Assembly (NCBI GenBank): GCA_010015675.1
Contig: ML976992.1
Span: forward strand, 668,770 to 728,767
Source: Byssothecium circinans
Taxonomy: Eukaryota; Ascomycota; Dothideomycetes; Pleosporales; Massarinaceae
Reading direction: 5' to 3'
Length of the DNA stretch: 59,998 nt
Part shown: one piece after another, positions 1-12,448 of the stretch
How positions within the stretch are numbered: the first letter of the stretch is position 1
Layout: each line of letters begins with the position of its first letter
Program-made: the position numbers and the translations under genes
Notes under the pieces: model-generated
Database searches by the model: none
The model's input: only the letters and a program-made list of their open reading frames with translations
Told to the model about the DNA's origin: nothing

Positions 1-555
1 ACTTTACTCCTAAAAAATATTATTTTTAAATTTTAAAGACTAAAGTTTTAGTACTTTTATACTTTTTTTATAAAACTAATTATTATTAAAAAACTAAAAT
101 TTTAGAGTTAGAGAGATAGTCTTTCTCTATAACTTTAGTTAAGAAAGCTTTTAAAAAGAAAAAGTAGTTAAAGAGTTATATAGCTTTAAAGTTACTTATT
201 TTCTTTAATTTTCCTAGTAAAAGATCGGGCGTTTCGCCGTTGCGGGCGTTTCGGGGTCATCCTCGGTAAGCTGACAGTTGAGCTGAAATATTTGCATCCC
301 AGCACCTGGCGGTTAAATTGTTGACGTATTCATTCATTGAATTTCATTTATCGTTATCCAAGCCTAATCAGGCAAAGCAAAAATCACAGCCACAAAGGAA
401 CACTGGGAAAATGGGGACTGGGTAAGTAAAGAAATTGAACCTGGCGCACAGAACTCTCCGCTCCAAGGTATATTCGGGGAAAGAAGGAACCTCAACAAGA
501 TAATGACATGCCGCTAAAATGACAAAGGAGAGTACCAACTTCCCGGTATGGTAAG
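1..555. other. AT-rich edge and gene-free flank
   Basis: The first roughly 225 bases are strongly AT-rich, with long A and T runs and no reading frame. The composition then switches abruptly to ordinary GC content. At the switch a 10-base direct repeat (GGGCGTTTCG) occurs at 227-236 and 244-253. This looks like the border of an AT-rich, RIP-affected block such as those in many Dothideomycete genomes. From 226 to the end of the UbiA gene I see no gene, only its presumed 3' flank. Confidence 0.6.
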
Positions 556-1627
556 CTAAAACCATAGCTTGAGCACAGGCAACATGTAAATTGTCGTAAC
601 CCAACCATTCCAGATGAGGAATGTCTTCTTGTCGGACTTGACGGAGCGATACAACATTGTTCTCGCTGACACAGTCGCTGCAACGCTCCCAATCAGTAAA
701 TACGGGACAATGCCTACATTCCAGAACAGGCAGCAGGTAAAAGTCCAGAACCATACGCCGATAACCATTGAGACTCTTGCGGGGACATCGCCGATGACAA
801 GTGGCACGGTGTGCCGGCCTCGGAGGCTGTCGCCTTCTTGGTCGTGGATGTCCTGAGCGTGCGCGGTTGTCGTGATAACCGTTACAAGGATGGCTACCCA
901 CTTCCAGAAGAGGATGCGGTCGGGCCGGGCGGGGTTCAACATTTCAGAAAGACTGAGGGGCACGTTGGTGTAGGGCAAAAGGCCCATCCCGAGCGCAACT
1001 TCTGTGGCACCGGACGCGAAGCAGTTGTATCCAAGACCGTTGATGAAGTTGCGGATGATGCAACTGGTGTCGGATCCGCCGAGGTCGTTGTACCAATACC
1101 CTATCTCCTGTTAATGTCAAACATAGGATGGAAGAACCATACAACTTACCCAGAGCCATGAGTCCGAGGCATTGAGCTACTCCTCCGATTCTCCCGCTGA
1201 CGAATGCGGCTATGCAGTACAGACATAGCATCAGCTTGCGCGCCTGCTTGGGATTCATACGTCCCGAAGGTAACACTCGCCAGGGCTTGTTGATTCGATC
1301 CTCTTCGATAGAGACGTCATGACGCTGGTTGTCAATGTCGAAAGGGAGAAGGTTTATCCAGATCCAGAAGGCAGTCAAAGGAACTCTGCGCAGAACGTCG
1401 ATGGGAGTACTGGGAGAAGCAGCGGTCGCGAAGCCAAAAGATGGTGCTGCCAGAGCACTCAAAGTTCCAAAGATGGTCTTGGGAGCCCAAATCGTTTTGA
1501 TGTCGCTGTAGGTGAACAGCCAGATGGAACGAAGGTTGTAGCGTAGAGACTTGGTTGCTTGCGCAATCTCCACGCGGACTACAGGGATCGAGTAACGGGA
1601 AGACCGAGTCTTGGTCGAGACCGTCAT
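556..1627 (-). CDS. UbiA-superfamily prenyltransferase / membrane terpene cyclase
   Basis: Two exons, 1627-1150 and 1100-556, joined over a 49-bp intron (1101-1149), give 340 residues. The first Asp-rich region reads DIDNQRHDVSIEEDRINKPW (about residue 95-115), the fungal version of the NDxxDxxxD prenyl-diphosphate/Mg site. The second reads QDIHDQEGDSLRGR (about 243-256), the DxxxD site. Several hydrophobic helices lie between and after these sites. UbiA proteins transfer prenyl groups to acceptors inside membranes; some fungal members, such as the fumagillin-pathway Fma-TC, cyclise farnesyl diphosphate instead. Lying 2.4 kb downstream of a same-strand PKS, it probably belongs to a meroterpenoid or polyketide-terpene pathway. 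Which of the two activities it has cannot be told from sequence alone. Start chosen as the first Met of the open frame before a charged leader and the conserved FTYSDIKTI segment. Confidence 0.85.
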
Positions 1628-3130
1628 GATGGAACGAAGAATGTCGGGGAGTTGTGGGCTAAAGAAAATTGTACTCCGGGTACAGAAATTTTGGAGAGCG
1701 AGCGGTGAACTTGGGGATGCCCTCGCCCATTAATGAGCTAGCAGAGGGCCTCGCTGGGGGTGAGACATACGGCTAGGTCCTTCGGGTACCACTGTATCTA
1801 ATTCTATCCTGCGGTTCTCAGAATGGCCTGTCCTCCGAAATCATCTGTTTCAAGCTGCGGGGTGGGCGCCTCGCCACAGACCGGCCTGTGCCATGCCATT
1901 ATTATTACCGCCGTTCAACGGCCGTGTATCGCGTGTGTGCCTAGACCCTCGTCCGTTGATCCCTGGCAGTTCTTTCATTTCTTGGATATATGTACATAAA
2001 GCACCTGCCAATCTTTGTACATACTTACATAACCTAGGAACTGTGCCACTTTGTGTATGCTTGCGTCGGTTCAATAACTGTGCTCACTGGGGAACATCGT
2101 GATCGCCCATAACCGACCGTTGACAGTGTGGAGAAAAACCTATGTCAAAGCTTACGCCTAATGCTCTAGTATTATTCCACATGTTTTGGGGAGAGCGGTG
2201 CGGTTTGGCGTGAAAAAGGTATCGAGGCAAATCTGCGTGCTCCTCTCCGCGGAAGACTTCGTCAATTTCTCAAGCCGCGCTGAAAAGGCGTTTAGACCCG
2301 TTGCCGTCCCGCTCTGGCTTGCTCGGCGTATGTTCCCTTATATCGTCCAATGGATAATCAAACCGAGAGCAGTGTGTACCAGTTAGGCCGGAAGTCCTTG
2401 CTACATGCTTTGCATGCATTAACCTCGTGTCCGCAGGCGCAGTTATGAAATCCCGCACGGAGGCGGCAAATGCGTCTTGCGGGTCATCCGTACCCAATGA
2501 AACACATCGCCTCAGAAATGTCGCAACCACGTCGCTGGCGCTCTTTCACCGCTGCTTCCGCCGAAAAGAAGCCGGTCCACGTGTGTTCTATAGATACAGC
2601 CGCGCCGTACAAGTACATGAGCAGATACTTGCCGCTTTGTGATACAGTGGGGTTTTACAAATGAGGTCATCTTTAGGCCTGCATGGCTTCGGACCGTCTC
2701 ATATCCATGCAAGTTCCACATGCAAAGTGGGTCCTTCCGGCGTGACCGGACTCGTCCATACCCGCCCACAACCGCCATCGATTCAGGGGAACAATAAGTC
2801 ACGTGACGGACTTTATGTTGTTCATACGAGCTTCACCACTTGCACCTCACCTGAGCAGGGTGTTGCCGCGTTCCTGCACCATATTTATGATTCTAGCATC
2901 CGGACGATCCGCATATACTTCTTTGAGAACGTATCAGAGCTGATCCCCACCAATTTCAACGTTGAGTGCGAGATCTGCTTGCTTCGGTCTCCGAAGAACC
3001 TTGGATTGACATGGCTAAATACCCTAGCACACGCGATTAACGAAACTCCCCGCACACTAAAAAGCTTCCCCATACCTTTATATCTACACCAGAAAGCTCC
3101 TTTAGGCAAATTTCCTTCATGTATAGGATA
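1628..3130. other. gene-free stretch
   Basis: Upstream region of the UbiA gene plus unexplained sequence. Several short open frames exist on both strands (for example plus 2661-3131), but none has a recognisable domain, splice-consistent structure or signal peptide. I see no RNA gene or clear repeat. Confidence 0.5.
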
Positions 3131-4058
3131 GTAGGCTTACCTAAATAATTCTATGTGTTTCTAGCTCCAAAGGAACTTATATAGTTGTACTGTCGTAAGT
3201 ATTCGGCGCGGCGAATCTTGTTAATCGCGTTGCACAGTAGGTTTGGGGCGGGATATAGCACCCACGCCAAATTCTAGCTCTTGCTCTTGCATTGAATCCT
3301 TCCATCGAACCCGTACCTTACGTAGGTCGTTGCGTAACCGATTGAGGGTTAGACGGAAGCGCTGGACTGGGTAGCCCCGGACCTAGACTATCGAATTGCC
3401 GCAAGGCCTCATTGAATGGCATGTGGACGAGAACTGATGGTCAGTGGGATACCATAGAGTACCTAAGTGCATTTCCTGCACAACCCTCAAGGCTAAGTAG
3501 TTGATGCTAGAAATCCCAGACGTTGTTGTAAAACGCTTGTTGATACCTGCCTTAATCCAATAGCTACGCTGTAAAATATTTGGAATCTTAACTACTAGGA
3601 TCCCTAGCATCAACCACTTACCCTTGACTCTTTGAGGCGGCGTATAGTACACCCACCTACCTGTTACGCCCGCGCTTAGTATTACGCCTAGCGCGCGTAC
3701 ATGATATAGACTTTTACGGGAAATAACTTCCCAGGACGTAATACATCGTCTACACGATAGACAATGCTCCCATACGCCGGTAAAGGTATGAACTTGGGAA
3801 TGTAAAAGGTCCAGACATTCTCTCGCTCGTTGAACTGGAAGCTAACTGGTCTCTTTCTGAACCAATCGTGGTCACTCAATGTAATATTCAACCTAGACAC
3901 AAGCAACGATAGGTGCAGAAGGCAGACAAAGTCCAGATAGATGGTCAAGCAAGAAGGAACATTCATTACTTCTATAAAACACCAATAGTCGCGATCATCA
4001 TCTAGGGGTATAATCAAAAAGCCACGATAAGGAAATAAGCCAAAGATATCAAAACGCC
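3131..4058 (-). other. possible decayed coding relic
   Basis: Between the UbiA gene and the PKS 3' end, two minus-strand open frames (4017-3688, 109 codons; 3652-3383, 89 codons) follow each other with stops between. The inferred peptides look protein-like, with aromatic residues and charged stretches such as NERENVWTFYIPKF, but I recognise no family. Many TA dinucleotides and in-frame TAG/TAA interruptions would fit C-to-T decay such as RIP. It could equally be chance open frames in the PKS 3' flank. Confidence 0.25.
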
Positions 4059-7000
4059 CTAAACCACCACAAGCTTGCTACTCCTCGCAATCTGCCCAGC
4101 GAGCTCAAGCAAACTCTTCGTCCCCATGATATCGAAAACACTAACATCGGCCCGCATCTCTTCACGCACCCAGCTCTTGATCTGAACCGCAAGAAGCGAG
4201 TCTACCCCGGCCTCATGCAACGGCAGGCTAGGATCCACATCTTCTTCACATGACCCCAAGTCGGCCGCTATCTTCCACCTCAGGCCTTGCACGGCCGTAC
4301 TCTGCGCTTCTGCCATGCATGTCGCCTTCGCCAGCTGTGACGACACGGCGAGGCGCTTCTCTGTTTCGGGCAATGTGGGGGTTGCGGGATGCGTTGTTGT
4401 CGTTGCTGCTGCGGCGCTTGCCTGGACTGTTGCTGCGTGCAGCATGTGTCTCCACAGCGGCCTGTCGAGGTATCCGCGCTTCCAGCTCGCTTCTGTGCCT
4501 TGGGCTTGGATACCTATTGTTGTGTGTCTTGCCGATACTGCCCTGATTCTTCCGCTGTCGCAGTAGTAGTCTAGTAAGCCAAGCATTTCGTCCTCCGTGA
4601 TCGGTCGAGCGCATTTGGTGTCTTTCATCCGCTGGGTAATGGCTTGAGATTCTGCCACCGTGCCGGCAAAGCTCATCCACCCGAGGTCAATGGATATGAT
4701 TGGAGACTCCGGTGTGGAGAAGTGTGCCGCGAACGCGTCTAGGTATGTGTTCGTCGCGGCGTAGTTGGCTTGCGAAACTGAGCCGAGGAGACCGTTGACT
4801 GACGAGAGTAGGATGAAGAAGTCCATGGCTTGCGGAAGCACTGAGTGCAGGTTCTTGGTGCCTTGTACGCGCGTAGCTACCGTGGTTGTCCACTGTTCGT
4901 GGGTCATTCTCTCGAAGACGGAATCCTATCATATCCGTTAGCCTTGCCTCTCGCGAACGATAACCGAGTAGAAAACAATGGAACTTACGCGAAGTACGAG
5001 GGCTCCTTGAATGCAGCCCTTGATTGGAGGCATTCTCGACCCATAGGAGGTAACCACGCTGGTGACTTGAGCAGCATCTGATACATCGCAGGCCGGACAC
5101 TCCACACGAACGCCCTGAGCCGAGAGTCGTGAAAGCAAATCCTTGGACGTAGCAGAAGACGGACCGGATCGTGAAAGAAGCAATAAGTGACGGGCACCGC
5201 GACGCGCCATCCATTGGCAAATGCTCCGAGCTAGACCGCCGAAGCCACCAACGATGACATAGGTCGCGTTCGGATCAAGAATGCAAGCGATGCTGCTGAT
5301 GGATCCAAGACGACCCTGCGGCAGTGACGGATCGACTGTAAGTGCCAGACTCGGTGTTGCTACCATGGAGGCTATGTGCCTGTTGACTTCGGTCGCAGGC
5401 ATCGCGCGGCCGATGCAGAGCTTGTCATCAACATCCTGAAGTTCGAGCTCAATGCCACTCTCTTCATCCGAAGACATGTCCTGCACAAGTCTTGCGGCAT
5501 TCTTTAGAACACTGGACTGTTCAGTGTTGGACGATATAGCGTAGGAAACATATTTCGTGCCAGTGTTCTCAGACCTCAGGACGCGGAACAAACCGTCACT
5601 CAACTGGAAGTCAGGCGAACCGGATCCCGTATTGCGAATCCAAAGCACACCATTGGTCTTGAACAGAAGCTCGCGTAATGCGACAAACTTCGACTCATCC
5701 ATCGACACCAGAAATGGGTCAGTGAACTCAAGCAAGCTGACAACCAGCCGACTTGACATATCGCGTGTACTGGCCTCCTGGAGAGAAAGAATATCAACGT
5801 CGACATAATTGAGTTTCTTTCTGAGTGCGGTGGCGAACATCAACGCTTCAGAGCCGTTGGGGCCGAAAACAATGGACACTGACGGCCCGTAGGAAATGCT
5901 CACTTCATCAGAGACGGCAGTGGCGACGATGATGCTGCACATGCGACAGTCGGGATCGTCAGAGTCATGGAGTACAATGTCAGTACCCGAAAATCCGTTC
6001 TTCTGGAGAACAGTATTCCACGTTTCGTGCGTAATGCAGGGACCAGCCGTTCGATACTCATCGTCGCTCAACCACCATCCGGGAAGAGTGCCAAACATGA
6101 CCTGTGGGAGCCACTGATTGGCAGTGATTTCGAACAACACTAGTTTCCCGCCCTCCTTGAGCAGCTTGCGGACATTGGTGATGGTTGTATTGAGATTGGG
6201 AGTCGCATGAAGCACGTTCGCAGCTACCACAAGGTCGTAACTGTGTGCTTTGAAGCCCTGCGCCAACGGATCCTCCGAGACATCGAGCACCAGGAAGTTC
6301 ATCGTCGGATCAACACCTTCAAACTTCGTCTTAGCGGCGGAAAAGAAAGCAGGTGAAATGTCCGTAAAGTCGTAAGTCGAAACGGCTGATGCAGCTTTGC
6401 CTCCGAAGCCCCAACCCTGTGAAATGGTGTGCTCGAGGATATGTTCCGTTGTTGATCCCGTCCCGGCGCCAATCTCCAGAACCTTCAGCCCTGGGTTCTT
6501 GAAAGAGACGAGTTCCATTATGTGTTGAAGACCCTTCTTTGCGTGGTTGTTCAACATCTGGTAGTATTGCTCGGCCCAGTTGGATGTGAAGACCGTCTCC
6601 ACTGGATCGACTTCTCCAGATAAAATACCACGAAGGTACTGTGCAGCTAAGGTTAGGCCCCTGCCATCGACGCTTTCTTGAGCTATCTTGTCAGATAGGC
6701 CCGGGACTTTACTTGTGTGGAGCAAAGCATTCTCCAGATCCTCGGTACTCACTTGCGATGCACACTCTGACATCCATCGGAGATAGGTCTGGAGATACAG
6801 CCGTGATTGAGGGAGATCGCCACTGTCAAAGTCTTTGAAGAGTTGTGCGCAGAGAAGAGAGAACGATCGCGACATGCTTGCGTAATGTTGTTTCACTGAT
6901 AAGTCCGACTCCGAGCGCTGCAGCTGTTGCGGCGTTTGGCTGTAGTTGAGGAAGTCGACGTCTGGTTGCCAGACCACTTGATGGCACAGATGCTCTTCGG

Positions 7001-10000
7001 AATGTACTTCGACAATTTCGTCGTCGTCGACGGGCGAATCGACAAACGTGGTCTCCAAGCCAGTAACAGAAACCAGTACTCTGCCATTTGCATTCCAAGC
7101 AGATGCAGACGAAGTAGTCGTGACAGATGTTCGCTCAGCGACTTTAGCATACGCCGTCAGTGATGAGATTTTCGGCGCTGAAGCGCCTGAACCATCAATG
7201 TAAAGCTCTTCGAGTCTAGTCGGAACGGCAGTAGGAGCTCGCTTCCTACCACCTTGGACGAGTGCGCTCATGATAGTCTGGAAGATGCCATCCAGAGTGA
7301 TCGGATGAATGACGTGGTCTTGGGTCTGAACTGAGGCACTGGCGGTCCATGGGAAAGCGTTGACAGTGGAGGACGCGTCTTCTTGCGAACCGATAGTGAC
7401 GTTAGAGAGGCTCCGGAAGGTCGTGCCAAAGCTTAATCCCATTTTGTCAAAGAACTCATACAGTGCGGTCGGGTCAACATTCCTCGTGCAGGTTGTTGGA
7501 TCGTAAGTGTTCAGTAGGCACGTGTCGTGGCCTTCGGCAGCGTACTCTATACGTATGCAACCAGAGCAGTTTTGTGTCCAGGTGCTATCCTGTAGGCTGC
7601 AGAGATTGAACCGAAACTCTGACGTATACTTGGTGCCAGTAGAGATAGGAGTGAGTTCAAGCTGAGACTCTACTCCATCCTTGTCGTCAGGTACATGTAG
7701 AGCACGTGCAAGGTCAATGTCGGTGAGACGGTATGACTTGACTCGCCTGTTCGCATCTGTAGTTTGTTTTGCGGCCTCAATCGCCATGCATATCATACCA
7801 GCGGCCGGGTAAAGAATGCTCCCACTGACAACATGGTCACGAACCCAAGGAGTCTCGGATATCTTGGTGTATTTGCGCCATCTTCGAGTCATTTGTGGAG
7901 GCCCGTCAACGAACATCTGCAGTCCTAGCAAATCTGACCGGGGCTCTTTGCGCATTGCCAATCGTTGGTGTGTCCGACTCTTGTGCCATTGGGATGTGGA
8001 GTGGTCAAAGGGATATGCAGGCAAGTCGTTAACCACCTGTAATGTGTGCCGACTATCGTCTTGAAGATTGTTTGCAGCCAGGAGATTTACTGAATGGCCC
8101 AGACAGTGGAGGCGACCAACGGCATTGAGCAGTGTGTGAGCGGCATTCGAATAGCGATCCATCACCGTGTCGTAGCGCATAAACTTCGCATCTTCGAATG
8201 ATGCCATGATGTTCTTGACAGGTCCCTTCAACGCGCAGTGGGGCCCAATTTCGAGAAGGTCTAGCGGCTCCACTGAGGTTAAGTCGCTGCCATCTGGTCG
8301 GGTTTCCGAATGCAGTCGGATAGCTTCACTAAGCGCCTCGCAGAAACGAACTGGCGATTCCATGTTCTCGACCCAATACTCTGGGTTCATCGCTTGGACA
8401 CGATCCAGTGCTTGACCAGTGACGGACGACACCATCGTACAGTGACCTTTAGTTTGACGACCTTCAGTGTCCAGGGGTCCGAGTAGGGTACGGTATAACG
8501 GAGACACCTGCTCAACATGTGGAGAGTGGTAGGCGACTGGAACTTTGAGCTTGCGTGCGAACATGCCGTCTTCATCAAGTCGTAACCTGAGTGCTTCAAT
8601 GGCATCTGCATCTCCGGCGAGTGTGACGCTTGTTGGGCTGTTGTTACAAGCAACGACGATTCGGGACGACGGATGTTCTTGTCGGTATTGGTCGAGATAT
8701 ACTGAAGTTTCGCGTTCGGATAGACCGACTGCCATCATGGCGCCACGGATTGGTGCTGCAGTGAGCTCAGCAGCACTCTTGCCGCGCAGGTACGCCACCT
8801 TGACCGCTGTCTTGGCCGATAGCGCGCCCATGGCATAGCTGAGTATGGGTCAGCGAAGTACTATAGTTGAAAGGCAAGAGGACTTACGCAGCAGCGATCT
8901 CACCAGAAGAGTGGCCGACAACCTTGTTGGGCGTGATGCCGAAGCTCGCAAGTTGGTCAACGAGGGCGATCTGAAGCGCTGTGCAGACAGGTTGACTGAG
9001 CTCTGGTTCGTTCACTCGAGTATTGCTTTCCGCCTTGCTGATCTCCTCCGAAAGGTTCCATTCACAGCCTAACTCTTGTAACCATGCTTCAGCATTTTCC
9101 ACACTCTTTCGGAAGACCGGGTATCGCAGAAGTTGGAGTCCCATCTGGCTATACTGAGCACCCTGTCCAGTAAACACGAATAGTGTACTGCGGGGGCGTC
9201 GGTCCTTGATCGGTGAAGACGCAATCTTGCTCAACTGGGAAAGATCTGTTTGGCAGTCGACCACCGCAAAGCTTCGTGTGTGAAGGTTGGTCCGTCGTTC
9301 AGATAGAGTGTATGCCAGACTGTCCAGAGTGAAGGGTGTGTAGTTCTCGTTGATGTTCCTTGAGAAAAACTGTTCCAGGGCTTCAGTGAGTCTGTTCGTG
9401 CCTTTCTCATCTGATCCTGACCATGTGAGTAGTTTTGGTAGTGATTGTGTACGGTCGATGTCCAAATCTTCTAAGCTCGAGGGTGTCAGAGGTGTACATG
9501 GCCGCGAGCTGAGCTGCGAATTGGAGCGCCTAAATGGGGAGACTGTGTCCACTGATAGGTGGTGTCCGTGTAGATCGTGCAATCGGAGAAAGCTGCATGC
9601 GTCATCGAGCACAGCATGTGCGTTGGTACCACCGAAGCCGAAGGAATTCTGTCTTGAGTTAGTTTCAGTTGTTCCAATTCTTCGTCAATTCTGCGTGAGC
9701 TTTTAAGGAGGCATGTGGCATTGGACACACTTACCACTGAAGCTCTCCGAAAGTCGCTTGATGGCCATGGCGTACTCTCGGTTGGGAACTTGATGTTTAA
9801 CGCATCAGCATCAATGCTAGGATTGAGCTTCTCAAAGTTGGCGTTGGGTGGTACGACGGCTCGTTCCAAGGAGAGAACAGCCTTGACGAGACCAGCTATG
9901 CCGCTCCCACCCTCCAAATGCCCAATATTCGACTTCAAGGCGCCACTAAGATCCCAGTTAGAAATTGAATAAGTAAACAGTGGAAAAATCAGACTTACAT

Positions 10001-11186
10001 ATACACCGGGTCACCAACAGGTCTTGAAGCACCAAATACCGAACCCAAGGCTCTCGCCTCGATTGGATCTCCCACCGGCGTTCCAGTCCCATGTGCTTCC
10101 ACAAAAAGGGTGTCTTTAGGATCGAGGCCAGCGATCCGGTATGTATCTCTAATTAGTGCTTCCTGAGCAACTTGAGACGGTGCAGTCAAGCTAGGGGTCC
10201 TGCCATCTTGATTGACGCCTGTAGCGCGAATTACCGCGCGGATAGTATCGCCGTTGGACAAAGCATCCGAGAGCTTCTTAACAACGAGGAAGCCGAAACC
10301 TTCGCCCCGAGCATAGCCGTTCGCTCGATGGTCAAAGCTGTACGATTTGCTTGAGGGGGAAAGCATGGATAGATTGGACATGAATAGGTACTGCTCCACT
10401 GATGAGAGCACGTTCGATCCACCTACCAGGGCCTACGAATCATGTTAGCGAGTGCAGACGCAGGGGTTGTATCAAATCACCATCGACGACTCCCCATTGT
10501 GGAGTGACTGGCACGCCAAATGCAACGCTACTAGTCCACTGGAGCAAGCAGTGTCGATATGAACACTTGGACCCCTGAAGTCGTACCACCAACTCAGTCG
10601 ATTCGCCAAAATTGACCAAGCAGTACTGCTGCCCGCGTATGGTGAAAGCAGCTCCGGATCTTTCAAGCTCAGCATCCGATGGTCGTCTGAGAACGATGCC
10701 GTAAAGACGGCTGTCTTCGAGCCGGCAACGGATTTGAGTGGAAGACCAGCTACAAGGCCAATTAGTATCCCTTTTTCCACGATGCTATTGCGATTGCTCT
10801 TACCGTTTTCCAACGCATGGTAAGAGCTTTCCAGCATTCCTCTCTGCTGCGGATCCATTGCGCTTGCCTCGAGCGGGCCAATTGAGAAGAAGGCATTGTC
10901 GAATGCACCCAATTCCCCCTTCATGAAGTGCCCGCCTCTTAAATTCAACTTGTCATCGTCAGCTCAGTTCATCGCAATTTTATTGAGTAATTCTCACCGT
11001 GTCGACTCTTGAGGCGTCGTCGTGGTAGAATGCATCGATGTTCATGCGCTCAGGGGGTATCTCCTTCATCACACACCGTCTCCCCTCCATCATCTTCCAG
11101 AAGCCTTCTGGAGTATCCGCATCTTCTGGGAACCTGAAGGCTAGGCCCACGATTGCCAGCGGTTCATACTCGTTCGAGCCTGCCAT
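4059..11186 (-). CDS. reducing type I polyketide synthase (KS-AT-DH-CMeT-KR-ACP, no ER)
   Basis: Eight exons: 11186-10998, 10948-10804, 10749-10481, 10432-9999, 9945-9735, 9648-8888, 8838-4989, 4925-4059. All junctions keep frame, giving 2241 residues. KS spans about 10-425 with DTACSS (Cys about 181), EAHGTGT and KSNIGHLEGG. AT has GHSSGE (Ser about 664). DH has HVVSGSILYP (His about 1004) and HPITLDG (Asp about 1188). C-methyltransferase has LEIGAGTGSTT (about 1454). KR has the NADPH loop VIVGGFGGLA (about 1861) and the SSVNGLLGSVSQANYAA active site (Tyr about 2006). The ACP has GVDSLLA (Ser about 2195). The MT-KR gap is about 400 residues and lacks the GxGxxG motif of an enoyl reductase, so the enzyme should make an unsaturated, alpha-methylated chain, or borrow a trans-ER. 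There is no thioesterase or reductase release domain. All catalytic residues are present, so it is probably functional. An alternative in-frame Met lies at 11204. Confidence 0.95.
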
Positions 11187-12448
11187 GATATCTGAGAAGC
11201 GCACCGTGGGAGGGAAGCGTCGTGTTCATGAATGCTATAAGGGTACCCACCGCCTTTGTCGCACAGGAGGAGGACAGGAGGCACCTTTTCATGGCGCATC
11301 GTTTTGGATGACAGGACCTCGGAACGCATTTGCGCCACACGGACATTCCACCCCAAGTCGGAAACACGTGGTGTTACTCGGCGGCTATTATTGCGCTCAT
11401 CCAAGACAGCGGCAGAACCTGAACGCCGGGCATCGTGCAGCACGTTTGACGCGACCAAGTCTTGGGCCGGTGTGTGAATGGTGGACTTGGACAAACGCTT
11501 TCCTCATCCGGTGGACAATATACGCTGACGCATGGTGCGGCTTTTCTCTCCAATCACAAGGGTGAAGTGCTATATCTGAGCGCGTCTAAGGTCTGGCCAC
11601 TCGGTACGGCGGACTCCCAAGCGTTCGATGGAACGTGGATGGCAGGGTCTAGCCATGTAAATGTGCGAGTGTGAACCGGCAATTCAGGTTGTTTGATCCT
11701 TGCTGACCACATCTTGTCAGCTTACTCGTGTCCCGTCTTGCGCAACAAAGAACTGGTCAAGAACGGGTGGAGAATGCCCCTCGTTGCTGCAACATTCACT
11801 GCACACACTAATTGCATGATACATTAAGCGGGGAACCCCAAATGTAGGAGAATGCATTATTCGATATTGCTCCGCCAGCTTCGCCGCATAGGCGCATGCG
11901 GGCGCGAGCAGAATTGGACGGACTGTTTACCGCTTCTGACGTACGTACTGGTCCCTCGATTTGTCAGGCTCATTCAACGATGCGGCCCTCAGTGTGTAAC
12001 GATGATAACAAACACTGCCACGGCAAACCTTAGTTCTTTTCGCGAGCTGAAGAACACTCGGTTATGCAGGAAGTGGGATGATGCAGCTGTCTCTTTGTCT
12101 CCTCCAGTCAGGCACTAATCATCGAAGGCGTTCAGCAGCCAAGGCGTCAGTTTGATTGACCGCCGCGCTTCTGTTCTTGGGTCCGGTCGCAAGAGACAAC
12201 CAAGTCCGGCCAAGCGTTTAGACGTAGCGCCTAAGGAATATTCGGCCCGCAGAGGTTAGAACTTAGAAGGATCAAACGCCGTCGCGAGCGGGGCGCCTTA
12301 TCCATGTTCCGTTCTACCGGACTTTGCTTCCACGCGTGCATGGCGGGGCCGCGGCTGCGCAGTCTCCATGCACATATGACAATAATTAACCATTATTCGC
12401 TGGCATCTCGACGCTGTGGAGATGAACGTTCCATCAGTTCATACCACC
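11187..12448. promoter_or_regulatory. divergent intergenic region, PKS / alpha-beta hydrolase
   Basis: About 1.26 kb separates the PKS start (minus) from the hydrolase start (plus), so both promoters must lie here. Short open frames on both strands have no recognisable product. I could not pick out a convincing palindromic CGG-type Zn2Cys6 site by eye. The shared position suggests co-regulation but does not prove it. Confidence 0.5.

Noticed and set aside
2661..3131. Plus-strand 156-codon frame near the UbiA gene
   Set aside because: No signal peptide, domain or splice-linked extension; residue make-up looks random.
5101..6480. Enoyl-reductase domain between MT and KR of the PKS
   Set aside because: Read through the interval for an NAD(P)H GxGxxG motif of ER type; the only one is the KR loop VGGFGGLA near 5260.
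11038..11565. Plus-strand frame of 175 codons upstream of the PKS
   Set aside because: Overlaps PKS exon 1 antisense and the promoter; no recognisable content.
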